This document shows, piece by piece, positions 7,449 through 16,675 of a stretch of 64,000 nt of DNA. The notes beneath the pieces are model-generated. The model saw only the letters and a list, made by a program, of their open reading frames with translations, did no database searches and had not been told where the DNA came from. The stretch is taken from contig CAWDUJ010000004.1 of the NCBI GenBank assembly GCA_963805455.1, positions 1 through 64,000 on the forward strand, written 5' to 3'. Position 1 is the stretch's first letter, and every line of letters begins with the position of its first letter. The position numbers and the translations under genes were made by a program. The DNA comes from VRUE01 sp963805455 (GTDB taxonomy: Bacteria; Actinomycetota; Thermoleophilia; Solirubrobacterales; 70-9).

Positions 7449-8773
7449 GCGACCGCTACTCACAGCTCGTCAACGCCCCGCTCGCCTCGACCCTCGCCAA
7501 GCAATTCGGGCTGCCGCAGCCGGTCGAGCTCGACCGCCACAGGCCCGGCGCGCCGGTGATCTCCGGCCACGTCCTCTCCGGCTCGGCGCCGGAAGGCCGC
7601 CTGATCAAGCACGCCCGCGCCGTCCTCGACCAGATCGGCGTCGAACGCGGCGGCGCCGAGGGCAAGGTCAAGGGGCTCGTCTTCGACGCCTCCGGGATCT
7701 CCGACTCGACCGAGCTGGTCGAGCTGCAGCGCTTCTTCTACCCGGCGATCGGCAGGCTCGCGCGCTGCGGCCGGGTCGTGGTCCTCGGCACCGAGCCGAG
7801 CGACGCCGGCTCGACCAGGGCCCGGACCGCCCAGCGGGCGCTCGAGGGGTTCACCCGCTCGCTGGCGAAGGAGATCGGCGGCCGCGGCTCGACCGCGCAG
7901 CTCGTCCTCGTCTCCCCCGGCGGCGAGGAGGCGCTGGCCTCGACGCTGCGCTTCCTGCTCTCGCCGCGATCGGCCTACGTCTCCGGACAGGTTGTCCGGG
8001 TCGGGCCGGCGGTCACCGCCGCCCCCGAGATCGACTGGGAGCGGCCGCTCGACGGCAGGCGGGCGCTGGTCACCGGCGCCTCGCGGGGAATCGGCGCCGC
8101 GATCGCCGAGACCCTCGCCCGCGACGGCGCCGAGGTCATTGGACTGGACATTCCCGCTGCCGCTGATGATTTGAGGAGGCTGACCGACGGGCTCGGCGGT
8201 GCCGATCCAATCAACCTCGACATCACCGCCGAGGACGCCCCGGCGCGGATCGCCGACGGCGTCGGCGCGGGCATCGACGTCATCGTCCACAACGCCGGCG
8301 TCACCCTCGACCGCACGATCGCAAAGATGCCCGAGGAGCGCTGGTCGAAGCTGATGGAGATCAACCTCTCCAGCGAGGAGCGGATAAACGACACCCTGCT
8401 CGACCGCGGCCTGCTTCGGCCCAACGGCCGGATCGTCTGCGTCTCCTCGATGTCGGGGATCGCCGGCAACTCGGGCCAGACCAACTACGCGACCTCGAAG
8501 GCGGGCGTGATCGGGATGGTCGAAGCGATGGCTCCCGAGCTCGCCGGGCGCGGGGCGACGATCAACGCGGTCGCCCCCGGCTTCATCGAGACGAAGATGA
8601 CCGCGGCGATGCCGTTCGGCCCGCGCGAAGCGGGGCGCCGGCTCAGCAGCCTCTCCCAGGGCGGGCTGCCGGTCGACGTCGCCGAGACGATCGCCTGGTT
8701 CGCGAGCCCGGCCTCGACCGGGGTCAACGGCAACACGGTCCGAGTCTGCGGCCAGAACCTGCTGGGGGCCTAG
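7445..8773 (+). CDS. fabG4: High-molecular-weight 3-oxoacyl-(ACP/CoA) reductase, FabG4 type
   Basis: A 442-residue reductase with the FabG4 architecture: a degenerate N-terminal Rossmann-like domain (to about residue 195) and a C-terminal short-chain dehydrogenase domain. The second domain has GASRGIGAAIAETLARDG for NAD(P) binding, NAG (HNAGVT), and the Ser-Tyr-Lys set in CVSSMSGIAGNSGQTNYATSK. The end, NTVRVCGQNLLGA, closely resembles mycobacterial FabG4. It would interconvert 3-ketoacyl and 3-hydroxyacyl thioesters between the thiolase and the hydratase genes that flank it. Four-bp overlap with the thiolase. Confidence 0.9.
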   Translation: MSDRYSQLVNAPLASTLAKQFGLPQPVELDRHRPGAPVISGHVLSGSAPEGRLIKHARAVLDQIGVERGGAEGKVKGLVFDASGISDSTELVELQRFFYPAIGRLARCGRVVVLGTEPSDAGSTRARTAQRALEGFTRSLAKEIGGRGSTAQLVLVSPGGEEALASTLRFLLSPRSAYVSGQVVRVGPAVTAAPEIDWERPLDGRRALVTGASRGIGAAIAETLARDGAEVIGLDIPAAADDLRRLTDGLGGADPINLDITAEDAPARIADGVGAGIDVIVHNAGVTLDRTIAKMPEERWSKLMEINLSSEERINDTLLDRGLLRPNGRIVCVSSMSGIAGNSGQTNYATSKAGVIGMVEAMAPELAGRGATINAVAPGFIETKMTAAMPFGPREAGRRLSSLSQGGLPVDVAETIAWFASPASTGVNGNTVRVCGQNLLGA

Positions 8774-8776
8774 GCG

Positions 8777-9682
8777 ATGAGCACCCGGACGCTCGAGCGC
8801 CCGCCCAGCATCCTCCCGCTCTACGCCCGCGCCGCGGCGCCGATGATCCCCGGCGCCTCACTGCTTCCCGGGATCCCGGGCGGCGGCGGCGAGATCCCCG
8901 AGCTCGACCTCGAGCTGGCGGGAGTCCGGGCCGACGCCGGCGAGGTCGCCGCCTACGCCAGGGTCTGCGGGTTCGCCCTCCGCGACCACCTCCCCCCCAC
9001 CTACCCGCACATCCTCGCCTTCCCGCTGCAGATGGCGGTGATGGCCGACGGCAGCTTCCCGTTCGGGGCCGTCGGCCTCGTCCACATCGAGAACTCGATC
9101 ACCCAGCACCGCCGGATCGGAATCGACGAGGAGCTGCGACTGACCGTCCGCCCCACCGGCCTCCAGGCGCACCCGAAAGGCCGCACCTTCGGCCTCGTCA
9201 CCGAGGCCTGGGTCGGGCGCCAGAAGGCCTGGGAGGAGACCAGCACGATGCTGCGCCGCGGCGGCGGCGAGGGATCGGGCGCGAAGACGGCTGATCGCGG
9301 CGACGCGAGCGACGATCTCCGGGTCAGCGCCGAGTGGCGCCTCGGCGACGACCTCGGCCGCCGCTACGCGGCGGTCTCCGGCGACCGCAACCCGATCCAC
9401 ATGCACGCCTGGACCGCGAAGCCGCTCGGCTTCAAGCGGGCGATCGCGCACGGGATGTGGACCAAGGCACGCTGCCTGGCCGCGATCGAGAGCCGCCTCC
9501 CGGACGCCTTCCGCGTCGACGTCAGCTTCCGCAAGCCGGTCTTCCTGCCCGGCCGGGTCGAGCTCCTGGCCAGCGATGACAGCTTCGCGGTGCGTGACGC
9601 CAAGCGACAGACCCCCCACCTCGACGGCCGCGTCAAGCGGGTCGAGGCCAAAACCAGAAGCGAGAGGAAGCAGCCCCAGTGA
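8777..9682 (+). CDS. htdX: MaoC-like (R)-hydratase, HtdX type
   Basis: A 301-residue protein with the MaoC/hot-dog hydratase motif YAAVSGDRNPIHMHAWTAKP followed by FKRAIAHGMWTKA in the C-terminal half, which carries the catalytic Asp and His. The N-terminal half is a degenerate hot-dog, as usual for double hot-dog hydratases. It would hydrate 2-enoyl thioesters or dehydrate 3-hydroxyacyl thioesters. It sits 3 bp after fabG4, as in the mycobacterial htdX-fabG4 pair, and its stop overlaps the start of an acyl-CoA dehydrogenase gene (GTGA). Confidence 0.85.
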   Translation: MSTRTLERPPSILPLYARAAAPMIPGASLLPGIPGGGGEIPELDLELAGVRADAGEVAAYARVCGFALRDHLPPTYPHILAFPLQMAVMADGSFPFGAVGLVHIENSITQHRRIGIDEELRLTVRPTGLQAHPKGRTFGLVTEAWVGRQKAWEETSTMLRRGGGEGSGAKTADRGDASDDLRVSAEWRLGDDLGRRYAAVSGDRNPIHMHAWTAKPLGFKRAIAHGMWTKARCLAAIESRLPDAFRVDVSFRKPVFLPGRVELLASDDSFAVRDAKRQTPHLDGRVKRVEAKTRSERKQPQ

Positions 9683-11016
9683 ACGAAAACGGCAACACCG
9701 CCAGCGCCGGCGACCGCAGCATGGGGGTCGCCCTGCGCACGCTCAACAAGCTGGCCGGCTCGAGCCTGCTCGACCGGATCGGAATCCGCAAGCAGTTCGA
9801 GCGGATGGTCTTCACGACGACCAAGGGCGGGTTCCGCTCGGCGACGACCGCCGCGCGCACCTTCAAGGCTGCCCAGCAGCTCGGCAAACCGGCCCGCCAG
9901 AAGACCGGCGGGCCGCGCGGCCTGTTCGACCTCGCGCCAGACGACGAGCAGCAGATGTTCCAGGAGGCGGTGCGCGACTTCGCCGGCGAGAAGGTCCGCC
10001 CCGCCGCCGCCGAGGCCGACGCCGAGCGGACGACGCCGCCGGAGCTGCTCGCCCAGGCGAACGAGCTCGGCGTCAACATGCTCGGGGTCCCCTCCGAGCT
10101 CGAAGGGGTGATGGAGGAGCAGGCGGCGGTCGGCAGCGTCCTGATCGGCGAGGCCCTGGGCCACGGCGACATGGGGATCGCCTACGCCGTCCTCGCCCCG
10201 GGCGCGGTCGCGACCGCGATCGGCCTCTGGGGCACGGCCGAACAGGAGTCGACCTACCTCCCTGCCTTCACCGGCGAGGACACTCCCGCCGCCGCCCTCG
10301 CGATCCTCGAGCCGAGGCCGATCTTCAACCCCCTCGAGCTCGACACCAGGGCCCGCCGCGACGGTGAGGACTGGGTCATCGACGGCGCCAAGTCGCTGCT
10401 GGCCAGGGCGAAGGAGTGCGAGCTCTTCATCGTCGCCGCCGACGCCGAGGGCATCGGGCCGGCGCTGTTCCTGATCGAGTCGGGCGGCGACGGCCTCTCG
10501 ATCGAGGACGAGCCGGCGATGGGCCTGCGGCCGGCGGCCACAGGCCGCCTGATCCTCGACGGCGCCAGGGTGCCGGCCGGCGCGCTGATGGCAGAGGGCG
10601 AGCCCGGCGCCTACGCCGAGTGCGTGCAGCGGGCGCGGATCGCCTGGTGCGCGCTCGCGGTCGGGACCTCGCAGGCGGTGCTCGACTACGTCATTCCCTA
10701 CGTCAACGAACGGACTGCGTTCGGCGAACCGATCTCCAACCGCCAGGCGGTCGCCTTCGCGGTCTCCAACATCGGGATCGAGTCCGACGCGATGCGGCTG
10801 GTCACCTACCGCGCGGCGAGCCGCGCCGACCAGGGCAAGGAGTTCGGCCATGAGGCCGCCCTGGCGCGGCGCCTGAGCGCCGCCAAGGGAATGCAGATCG
10901 GGTCCGACGGAGTTCAGCTGCTCGGCGGCCACGGCTTCGTCAAGGAGCACCCGGTCGAGCGCTGGTACCGAGACCTCCGCGCAGCGGGCGTCATGGAGGG
11001 CGCCCTGCTCGTCTAG
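9679..11016 (+). CDS. Acyl-CoA dehydrogenase with N-terminal extension
   Basis: FAD-dependent acyl-CoA dehydrogenase of 445 residues. A basic, Thr/Ala-rich extension of about 70 residues precedes the dehydrogenase fold, which begins near FDLAPDDEQQMFQEAVRDFA. Later come RTAFGEPISNRQAV, LLGGHGFVKEHPVERWYRD and a Glu in VMEGALLV at the usual catalytic-base end. GTG start at 9679 overlaps the hydratase stop. It is one of two adjacent dehydrogenases in the operon; they are dissimilar enough to suggest different substrates or a heteromeric pair, which sequence alone cannot decide. Confidence 0.82.
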   Translation: MNENGNTASAGDRSMGVALRTLNKLAGSSLLDRIGIRKQFERMVFTTTKGGFRSATTAARTFKAAQQLGKPARQKTGGPRGLFDLAPDDEQQMFQEAVRDFAGEKVRPAAAEADAERTTPPELLAQANELGVNMLGVPSELEGVMEEQAAVGSVLIGEALGHGDMGIAYAVLAPGAVATAIGLWGTAEQESTYLPAFTGEDTPAAALAILEPRPIFNPLELDTRARRDGEDWVIDGAKSLLARAKECELFIVAADAEGIGPALFLIESGGDGLSIEDEPAMGLRPAATGRLILDGARVPAGALMAEGEPGAYAECVQRARIAWCALAVGTSQAVLDYVIPYVNERTAFGEPISNRQAVAFAVSNIGIESDAMRLVTYRAASRADQGKEFGHEAALARRLSAAKGMQIGSDGVQLLGGHGFVKEHPVERWYRDLRAAGVMEGALLV

Positions 11017-11041
11017 ATCTTCGAGAGCGAAAGGCAAGACG

Positions 11042-12256
11042 ATGATAAATCTCGAGACACCGAAGAAGCTCAAGCCCCTGATCAGCCAGGCGCACCAGGT
11101 CGCGACCGAGGTCCTGCGGCCGATCTCGCGCAAATACGACTCCGAAGAGCACGCCTACCCGAAAGAGCTCGACATGCTCGCCGCCGTGATCGAGGGCGTG
11201 AACGAGGGCGGCGAACTCGCGGGCGCCGGCGCCGGGGGGGTCAAACGCGACTCCGAGAACGGCGCCGAGGAGGGCAACCGCAACGGCTCCAACCTGGCGA
11301 CGGTCCTCAGCATCATGGAGATGTGCTGGGGCGACGTCGGCCTCACCCTCACCCTGCCCAACCAGGGGCTCGGCAACTCGGCGATCGTCTCGGTCGCCAA
11401 CGAGGAGCAGCTCGAGCTCTACGGCGGCAAATGGGCGGCGATGGCGATCACCGAGCCGGAGGCCGGCTCGGACTCGGCCGCGATCCGCACAACCGCCGAG
11501 GTCGACGGCGACGAGTACGTCCTCAACGGCGAGAAGATCTTCGTCACCTCGGGCGACCGGGCCGACCTGATCGTCGTCTGGGCCACGCTCGACCGCTCGG
11601 TGGGGCGGGCAGCGATCAAGTCGTTCATCGTCGAGCGCGACAACCCCGGCCTCAAGCTCGACCGGCTCGAGCACAAGCTCGGGATCAGGGCCTCCGACAC
11701 GGCCAACTTCACCCTCCAGGACTGCCGGGTGCCGAAGGAGGCGCTGCTCGGCAGCCCCGAGATCGACACCAAACGCGGGTTCGGCGGCGTCATGCAGACC
11801 TTCGACAACACCCGGCCGCTGGTCGGAGCGATGGCGGTCGGCGTCACCCGCGCCGCGCTCGAGGAGACGCACCGGATGCTGACCGAGGCCGGCGTCGAGT
11901 TCGACGACACCGCCCCGGCACTGGCGCAATCGGCCGCCGCCGCGCGTTTCGCGGAGATGGAGGCCGACTACGATGCGGCGCGCCTGCTGACGATGCAGGC
12001 GGCCTGGATGGCCGACAACTCGAAGCCGAACTCGTTGCAGGCCTCGATGGCGAAGGCGAAGGCGGGGCGCACATGCGTCGATGTCACCCTCGGCTGCGTC
12101 GAGCTCTGCGGCAGCGTCGGCTACGGCGAGACCGAGCTGCTTGAGAAGTGGGCGCGCGACGCCAAGATCCTCGACCTGTTCGAGGGCACGCAGCAGATCC
12201 AGCTGCTGATCGTCGCCCGCCAGCTGCTCGGGAAGAACTCCTCCGAACTGAGGTAG
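11042..12256 (+). CDS. Acyl-CoA dehydrogenase
   Basis: A 404-residue flavin dehydrogenase with well-conserved family motifs: MAITEPEAGSDSAAIRTTAE (substrate/FAD contacts), NGEKIFVTSGDRAD, and the C-terminal segment WARDAKILDLFEGTQQIQLL, whose Glu is the expected catalytic base. An acidic/glycine-rich insertion (GELAGAGAGGVKRDSENG) lies near residues 56-76. It follows the preceding dehydrogenase by 25 bp and would supply 2-enoyl-CoA to the operon's hydratase. Confidence 0.88.
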   Translation: MINLETPKKLKPLISQAHQVATEVLRPISRKYDSEEHAYPKELDMLAAVIEGVNEGGELAGAGAGGVKRDSENGAEEGNRNGSNLATVLSIMEMCWGDVGLTLTLPNQGLGNSAIVSVANEEQLELYGGKWAAMAITEPEAGSDSAAIRTTAEVDGDEYVLNGEKIFVTSGDRADLIVVWATLDRSVGRAAIKSFIVERDNPGLKLDRLEHKLGIRASDTANFTLQDCRVPKEALLGSPEIDTKRGFGGVMQTFDNTRPLVGAMAVGVTRAALEETHRMLTEAGVEFDDTAPALAQSAAAARFAEMEADYDAARLLTMQAAWMADNSKPNSLQASMAKAKAGRTCVDVTLGCVELCGSVGYGETELLEKWARDAKILDLFEGTQQIQLLIVARQLLGKNSSELR

Positions 12257-12301
12257 CGGGGAGCGGGCACCGGCCGGCCGCGGTCCGGCAGACTGGCGCC
12301 C

Positions 12302-13750
12302 GTGAACTTCATCGAGGACGTCGTCGAAGCGTTTCCGGCCGCGCGGCGAGCGCTGATCGAGGTCGACGCCGACGGTGAGACGCATGTCCACCACTTCGGC
12401 GAGCTCTTCGCGCGCTCGGCGGGCCTCTCGGGGGCATTCGCGGCACGCGGTGTCGGGCGCGGCGACGTCGTCATGACCCTGGTCGGTAGCCGGGTCGAGT
12501 GGGTGCTGGCGATGCTCGCCTGCTGGCGGATGGGGGCGGTCGCCCTGCCCTGCAACCCGCAGCTGCGGCGCAGGGACCTGGAGCTGCGGGCGGCCGCCGC
12601 CGGCCCGAAGCTCGCGGTCGGCGAGCAGCGCTACCTCGGCGAGCTGCCCGACTGGATCCCCTACATGGAGATGGAGGACATCGCCCGCATCCTCGACGAG
12701 GATCGAGCCCAGGAGACCCCCGCCGCCGCCGCCGACCTGGCGCCGAGCGACCCGGCGGCGATCGTCTTCACCTCGGGCACGACCGGCGAGCCGCGCGGCG
12801 TCGTCTACCCGCAGCGCTACCTCGCCGGCCAGCGGCTCCAGGCCGAGCACTGGTTCGGGTCGCGCGAGGGGGACGTGGCCTGGTCCACGGCCGACCCGGG
12901 ATGGGCAAAGTCGACCCGCAACGCCTTCGTCGCGCCTTGGCTGACCGGCGCCGTCGCAGTCCTGCACGACGGTCGCTTCGACCCGGAGGAGCGCCTGCGC
13001 CTCTGCGGGGAGCTGGGCGTCAACGTCCTCTGTCAGGCGCCGACCGAGTACCGGATGCTGGCGTCGCGGGCCGAGCTGGCGCCGATTCCCTCGCTGCGCC
13101 GGCTGGTCTCAGCCGGCGAGCCGATCGAGCCGGAGGCGATCCGGGTCTTCCGCGAGCGACTCGGCCTCTCGATCGGCGACGGCTACGGCCAGACCGAGAC
13201 GGGGGCGATCGCCGGGATGGCCCCGGGGGAGGACGATCCCGCCCGCGACGGCTCGATGGGGCGGCCGCTGCCGGGCCTCGAGACCCGCATCGTCGACGGC
13301 GAGCTCCAGCTCCTGCGGTCCTCATCGGAGACCTTCTTCGACCACTACCTCGACGGCGGGAGCTTCGAGGGCGATTGGTGGTCGACCGGTGACCTGGTCC
13401 GCGAGGACAAGGACGGCTACCTCTGGTTCGAGGGCCGCAACGACGACCTGATCCTCTCCTCGGGGTACCGGATCGGACCGTTCGAGGTCGAGTCGGCGCT
13501 CGTCTCACACCCGGCGGTGACGGAGGCCGCCGCGGTCGCCGCCCCCGACCCCGAGCGCGGCTCGGTGGTCCGGGCGATCGTCGTCCTCGGCGCCGGCGAG
13601 GCGCCCTCCGACGAGCTCGCGCGTGAGCTGCAGGAGCACGTCAAAGCGCAGACGGCGCCCTACAAGTACCCGCGGATCGTCGAGTTCGCGGAGGACCTGC
13701 CGAAGACGACCAGCGGCAAGATCCGCAGGGCCGAGCTGCGCCGCAGCTAG
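12302..13750 (+). CDS. Acyl-CoA synthetase (AMP-forming)
   Basis: ANL-superfamily acid:CoA ligase of 482 residues. The P-loop IVFTSGTTGEPRGVVYP (about residues 157-173), the YGQTETG motif, the hinge region WWSTGDLVREDKDGYLWFEGRNDDLI and the C-terminal catalytic lysine in KTTSGKIRRAEL are all present, so the enzyme should be active. It resembles medium-chain acyl-CoA synthetases, and would load the acids processed by the upstream beta-oxidation genes. GTG start 12302 follows a 45-bp gap. Confidence 0.85.
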   Translation: MNFIEDVVEAFPAARRALIEVDADGETHVHHFGELFARSAGLSGAFAARGVGRGDVVMTLVGSRVEWVLAMLACWRMGAVALPCNPQLRRRDLELRAAAAGPKLAVGEQRYLGELPDWIPYMEMEDIARILDEDRAQETPAAAADLAPSDPAAIVFTSGTTGEPRGVVYPQRYLAGQRLQAEHWFGSREGDVAWSTADPGWAKSTRNAFVAPWLTGAVAVLHDGRFDPEERLRLCGELGVNVLCQAPTEYRMLASRAELAPIPSLRRLVSAGEPIEPEAIRVFRERLGLSIGDGYGQTETGAIAGMAPGEDDPARDGSMGRPLPGLETRIVDGELQLLRSSSETFFDHYLDGGSFEGDWWSTGDLVREDKDGYLWFEGRNDDLILSSGYRIGPFEVESALVSHPAVTEAAAVAAPDPERGSVVRAIVVLGAGEAPSDELARELQEHVKAQTAPYKYPRIVEFAEDLPKTTSGKIRRAELRRS

Positions 13751-13759
13751 TCTCCCGGG

Positions 13760-15118
13760 ATGGAGATCGACCGCAAGCGAATCGCCGAGCTGACCGAGGC
13801 CGAGCAGGCGACCTACCGCAACCGCACCGGCGCCTCGGCAAAAACCTACGAGCGGGCCGTCAAGTCGATGCCGAACGGGGTCCCGTCCTCGTTCCAGGCC
13901 AACGATCCCTGGCCCGTCTACATCGACCGCGGCGAGGGCAGCCGGGTCTGGGACGTCGACGGCAACGAATACGTCGACTTCCACAACGGGTTCGGCGTGA
14001 TGTGCATCGGCCACGCAAACCCCACGGTGGGCGCGGCGGTCAAGGCCCAGATCGACCGCGGCACCCACTTTGCCGCACCGACAGACGGCTCGATCGCCGT
14101 CGCCGAGGAGCTGCAGCGCCGCTTTGGGCTGCCGCAGTGGCGGTTCAACAACTCCGGGACCGAGGCGACGATGGACTCCGTCCACCTGGCCCGCGGCGCG
14201 ACCGGCCGCGACAAGATCCTCAAGATCGAGGGCTCCTACCACGGCCACCACGACACCGTGATGGTCTCGGTCTACCCGCCGCTGGAGGCGCTCGGCGACC
14301 GCGACGACCCCGTAAGCGTCCCCTACGGCAGCGGCACGCCGAAGGCGATGACCGAACTGACCCGCTCGGTCCCTTTCAACGACGCCGAGGCGCTCGCCGG
14401 AGTGCTCGAGAAGATCGGCAGCGAAGTCGCCGGCCTGATCATGGAGCCGGCGATGATGAACATCAACATCGTTCTCCCTCACGAGGGCTATCTGCAGCGG
14501 GTCCGCGAGCTGACCGCCGAGCACGGCGTCAAATTGATCTTCGACGAGGTCAAGACCGGGTGCACGATCGCCGCCGGCGGCGCGACCGAGCGGTTCGGCG
14601 TCACCCCGGACGTGATCACGCTCGCGAAGGCGAGCTGCGGCGGCTACCCGGGCGGTGCGATCGGGATGACCGAGGAGCTGGCGGCGCTGGTCGCCGACGA
14701 CACCGTCAAGCAGTACGGGACCTTCAACGGCAACCCGCTGGTGATGGCTGCCGCCGAGGCGACGCTGACGCAGGTGCTCAGCGACGACTTCTACGAGCAC
14801 CTCGAGGCGACCAACAAGAGTCTGCTCGCGTCCTGCCAGGAGATCATCGATTCCCACGGCCTGCCCGCCTACACCGTCGGCCTGGGCGCCAAGGGATGCG
14901 TGATCTTCTCCTCGGAGCGGGTGAACGAGTACCGCGACTACCTGACCAAGGTCGACGACGAGCTATCGACACTGGCCTGGCTCTACCACATGAACCACGG
15001 CGTCTTCATGACCCCGGGCGTCGAGGAGGAGTGGACACTCTCGATCGCCCACACGGAGGACGACATCCAGACCTACCTCAACGCGTTCGAGGCCTTCGCC
15101 CGCGACGTCACGAGTTGA
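13760..15118 (+). CDS. Class-III PLP-dependent aminotransferase
   Basis: A 452-residue fold-type I PLP enzyme related to glutamate-1-semialdehyde aminomutase and class-III aminotransferases. It has RVWDVDGNEYVDFHNGFGVM, NNSGTEATMDSVHLAR for the PLP phosphate, LIFDEVKTG with the cofactor Asp, and the Schiff-base lysine in ITLAKASCGGYPGGAIGM. The sequence is not close enough to HemL (GK-x-IGGG-P) to call it heme synthesis. It lies 9 bp after the acyl-CoA synthetase and may act on a beta-amino or keto acid linked to that operon. Confidence 0.8.
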   Translation: MEIDRKRIAELTEAEQATYRNRTGASAKTYERAVKSMPNGVPSSFQANDPWPVYIDRGEGSRVWDVDGNEYVDFHNGFGVMCIGHANPTVGAAVKAQIDRGTHFAAPTDGSIAVAEELQRRFGLPQWRFNNSGTEATMDSVHLARGATGRDKILKIEGSYHGHHDTVMVSVYPPLEALGDRDDPVSVPYGSGTPKAMTELTRSVPFNDAEALAGVLEKIGSEVAGLIMEPAMMNINIVLPHEGYLQRVRELTAEHGVKLIFDEVKTGCTIAAGGATERFGVTPDVITLAKASCGGYPGGAIGMTEELAALVADDTVKQYGTFNGNPLVMAAAEATLTQVLSDDFYEHLEATNKSLLASCQEIIDSHGLPAYTVGLGAKGCVIFSSERVNEYRDYLTKVDDELSTLAWLYHMNHGVFMTPGVEEEWTLSIAHTEDDIQTYLNAFEAFARDVTS

Positions 15119-15136
15119 GCCGCCCCGGAGGAGGGT

Positions 15137-16546
15137 CTAGGCGGCGAGCGCCTCGGAGATGTCGACCGGGCGCCCGAGGTGGAAGCCCTGCGCCATGTCG
15201 ACGCCGTAGTCGCGCAGCATGTCGGCGGTCGTGTCGTCCTGGACGAACTCGGCGATCGTCTCCTTCCCCAGGCCCCGGGCGATCTGGACGATCGCCTGGA
15301 CCGTGAGCTGGTCGGCGTCGCTGCGCGGCATGTCGCGGACGAACTCGCCGTCGATCTTGATCAGGTCGAACGGGAGGTTCTTGAGGTGGTGGAACGGGCT
15401 GAAGCTGGCGCCGTAGTCGTCGATGGCGACCTGGCAGCCGAGCTCGGTGAGCCGGTCGGCGAAACCGATTGCCGTGTCGTAGTCCTCGACCGGCGTCGTC
15501 CGCGTGATCTCGAACGTGCAGCGCGAGGGGTCGGCTCCCCCTTCGTCGACCTTGCGTTCGATGTATTCGAGGACGGAGAGGTCGGTGAGGGAGACGCCGG
15601 AGAGGTTGACGTGGAGCGAGACCGGCTGGCCCTCGCGCTCGCGGGCGGCGAGCAGCTCGAGAGCGCGCGCCACGACCCAGCGGTCGAGCTCCTGGACCAT
15701 CCCCGAGCGCTCCGCCGCCTCGATGAAGGAGGCGGCCGGGAGCAGGGTGCCGTTTTCGCCGGCCATCCTCAGCAGCAGCTCGTAGCGCTCGATGCCGCCA
15801 TCGGCGAGGCTGCGGATCGGCTGGGTGTGAAGTGAGAGGCGGTTGTGGGTGAGGGCGTCGCGGATCCGCGCCGTCGTCGACTTGATCCGCTCCCCGGGCT
15901 GCTGCGACTCGCTCGGGTCGCGGAACAGCGCGATCCGGTCGCGGCCACCCTGCTTCGCCGTGTACATCGCCTGGTCGGCGGCGACGAGGACGCCCTCGGA
16001 GCTGCCGCGCGGTTTGCGGCCGAACATCGCGATTCCGACGCTGATCGTGGCGGCATCCGCCTCCGGCGCCGGCCGCGCGCTCTCGCCGACCTCGGTTCGG
16101 AGTTCCTCGGCCAGCGTCATCGCCCCGCTGACGTCGGTCTGCGGCATCAGGACGGCGAACTCGTCGCCCGAGAGGCGGGCGACGATGTCGGTCGCCCGGA
16201 TCCGCTCGCGCATGATTGCCGCCACCTGCCGGATCAGGTTGTCACCCGCGTGGTGGCCGAGCGCGTCATTGATCAGCTTGAGGCCGTCGATGTCGATGAT
16301 CATCACCGCACCCTGGCCGCCGTAACGGGCGCTGAAGGAGACGAACTGGTCGAGTTCGGCGCGGAAGCGGCGGCGGTCGAGGAGCCCGGTCAGGGAATCG
16401 TGATCGGCGAGGTAGCGAAGCTCGGACTGGGTCCGCTCGGCGCGTTCGAGGGCCGCCTCCACGACCTCGCGATCCTCGTTCTCGAGTTTGTCGAGGACGG
16501 CCTTTATCGCCGGCTCGCTCTGGCCCAGAAGTCGGTCGTTCTGCAC
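15137..16546 (-). CDS. Cytosolic GGDEF-EAL cyclic-di-GMP protein
   Basis: About 469 residues with no membrane helix or PAS domain: a short charged N-terminal helix (about 1-50), a GGDEF domain with RLSGDEFAVLMPQ and an upstream RATD I-site, then an EAL domain. In the EAL part the signature reads ELL (RYELLLRM), and the metal ligands appear retained (HVNLSG, CTFEIT, AIDDYG, LIKIDG, TIAEFV). The loop-6 region, however, reads DDYGASFS instead of the usual DDFGTG. It could make or degrade c-di-GMP. The start is GTG 16546 (MQNDRLLGQSEP); a longer open frame to 18622 is antisense to the DUF255 gene and is rejected. Divergent promoter with the gene at 16676. Confidence 0.85.
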   Translation of the reverse strand: MQNDRLLGQSEPAIKAVLDKLENEDREVVEAALERAERTQSELRYLADHDSLTGLLDRRRFRAELDQFVSFSARYGGQGAVMIIDIDGLKLINDALGHHAGDNLIRQVAAIMRERIRATDIVARLSGDEFAVLMPQTDVSGAMTLAEELRTEVGESARPAPEADAATISVGIAMFGRKPRGSSEGVLVAADQAMYTAKQGGRDRIALFRDPSESQQPGERIKSTTARIRDALTHNRLSLHTQPIRSLADGGIERYELLLRMAGENGTLLPAASFIEAAERSGMVQELDRWVVARALELLAAREREGQPVSLHVNLSGVSLTDLSVLEYIERKVDEGGADPSRCTFEITRTTPVEDYDTAIGFADRLTELGCQVAIDDYGASFSPFHHLKNLPFDLIKIDGEFVRDMPRSDADQLTVQAIVQIARGLGKETIAEFVQDDTTADMLRDYGVDMAQGFHLGRPVDISEALAA

Positions 16547-16675
16547 TGACCGAAGGTAGACCCGCCGGCCGGCCCCGCATGCCCAATCAAGCCCTTCTGG
16601 ACGAATGCATCCGATTATTGCCAACGGACCATGCCGAATAGTTAGCCAACCCGCATCGTGGGTAATCTGGGCACG

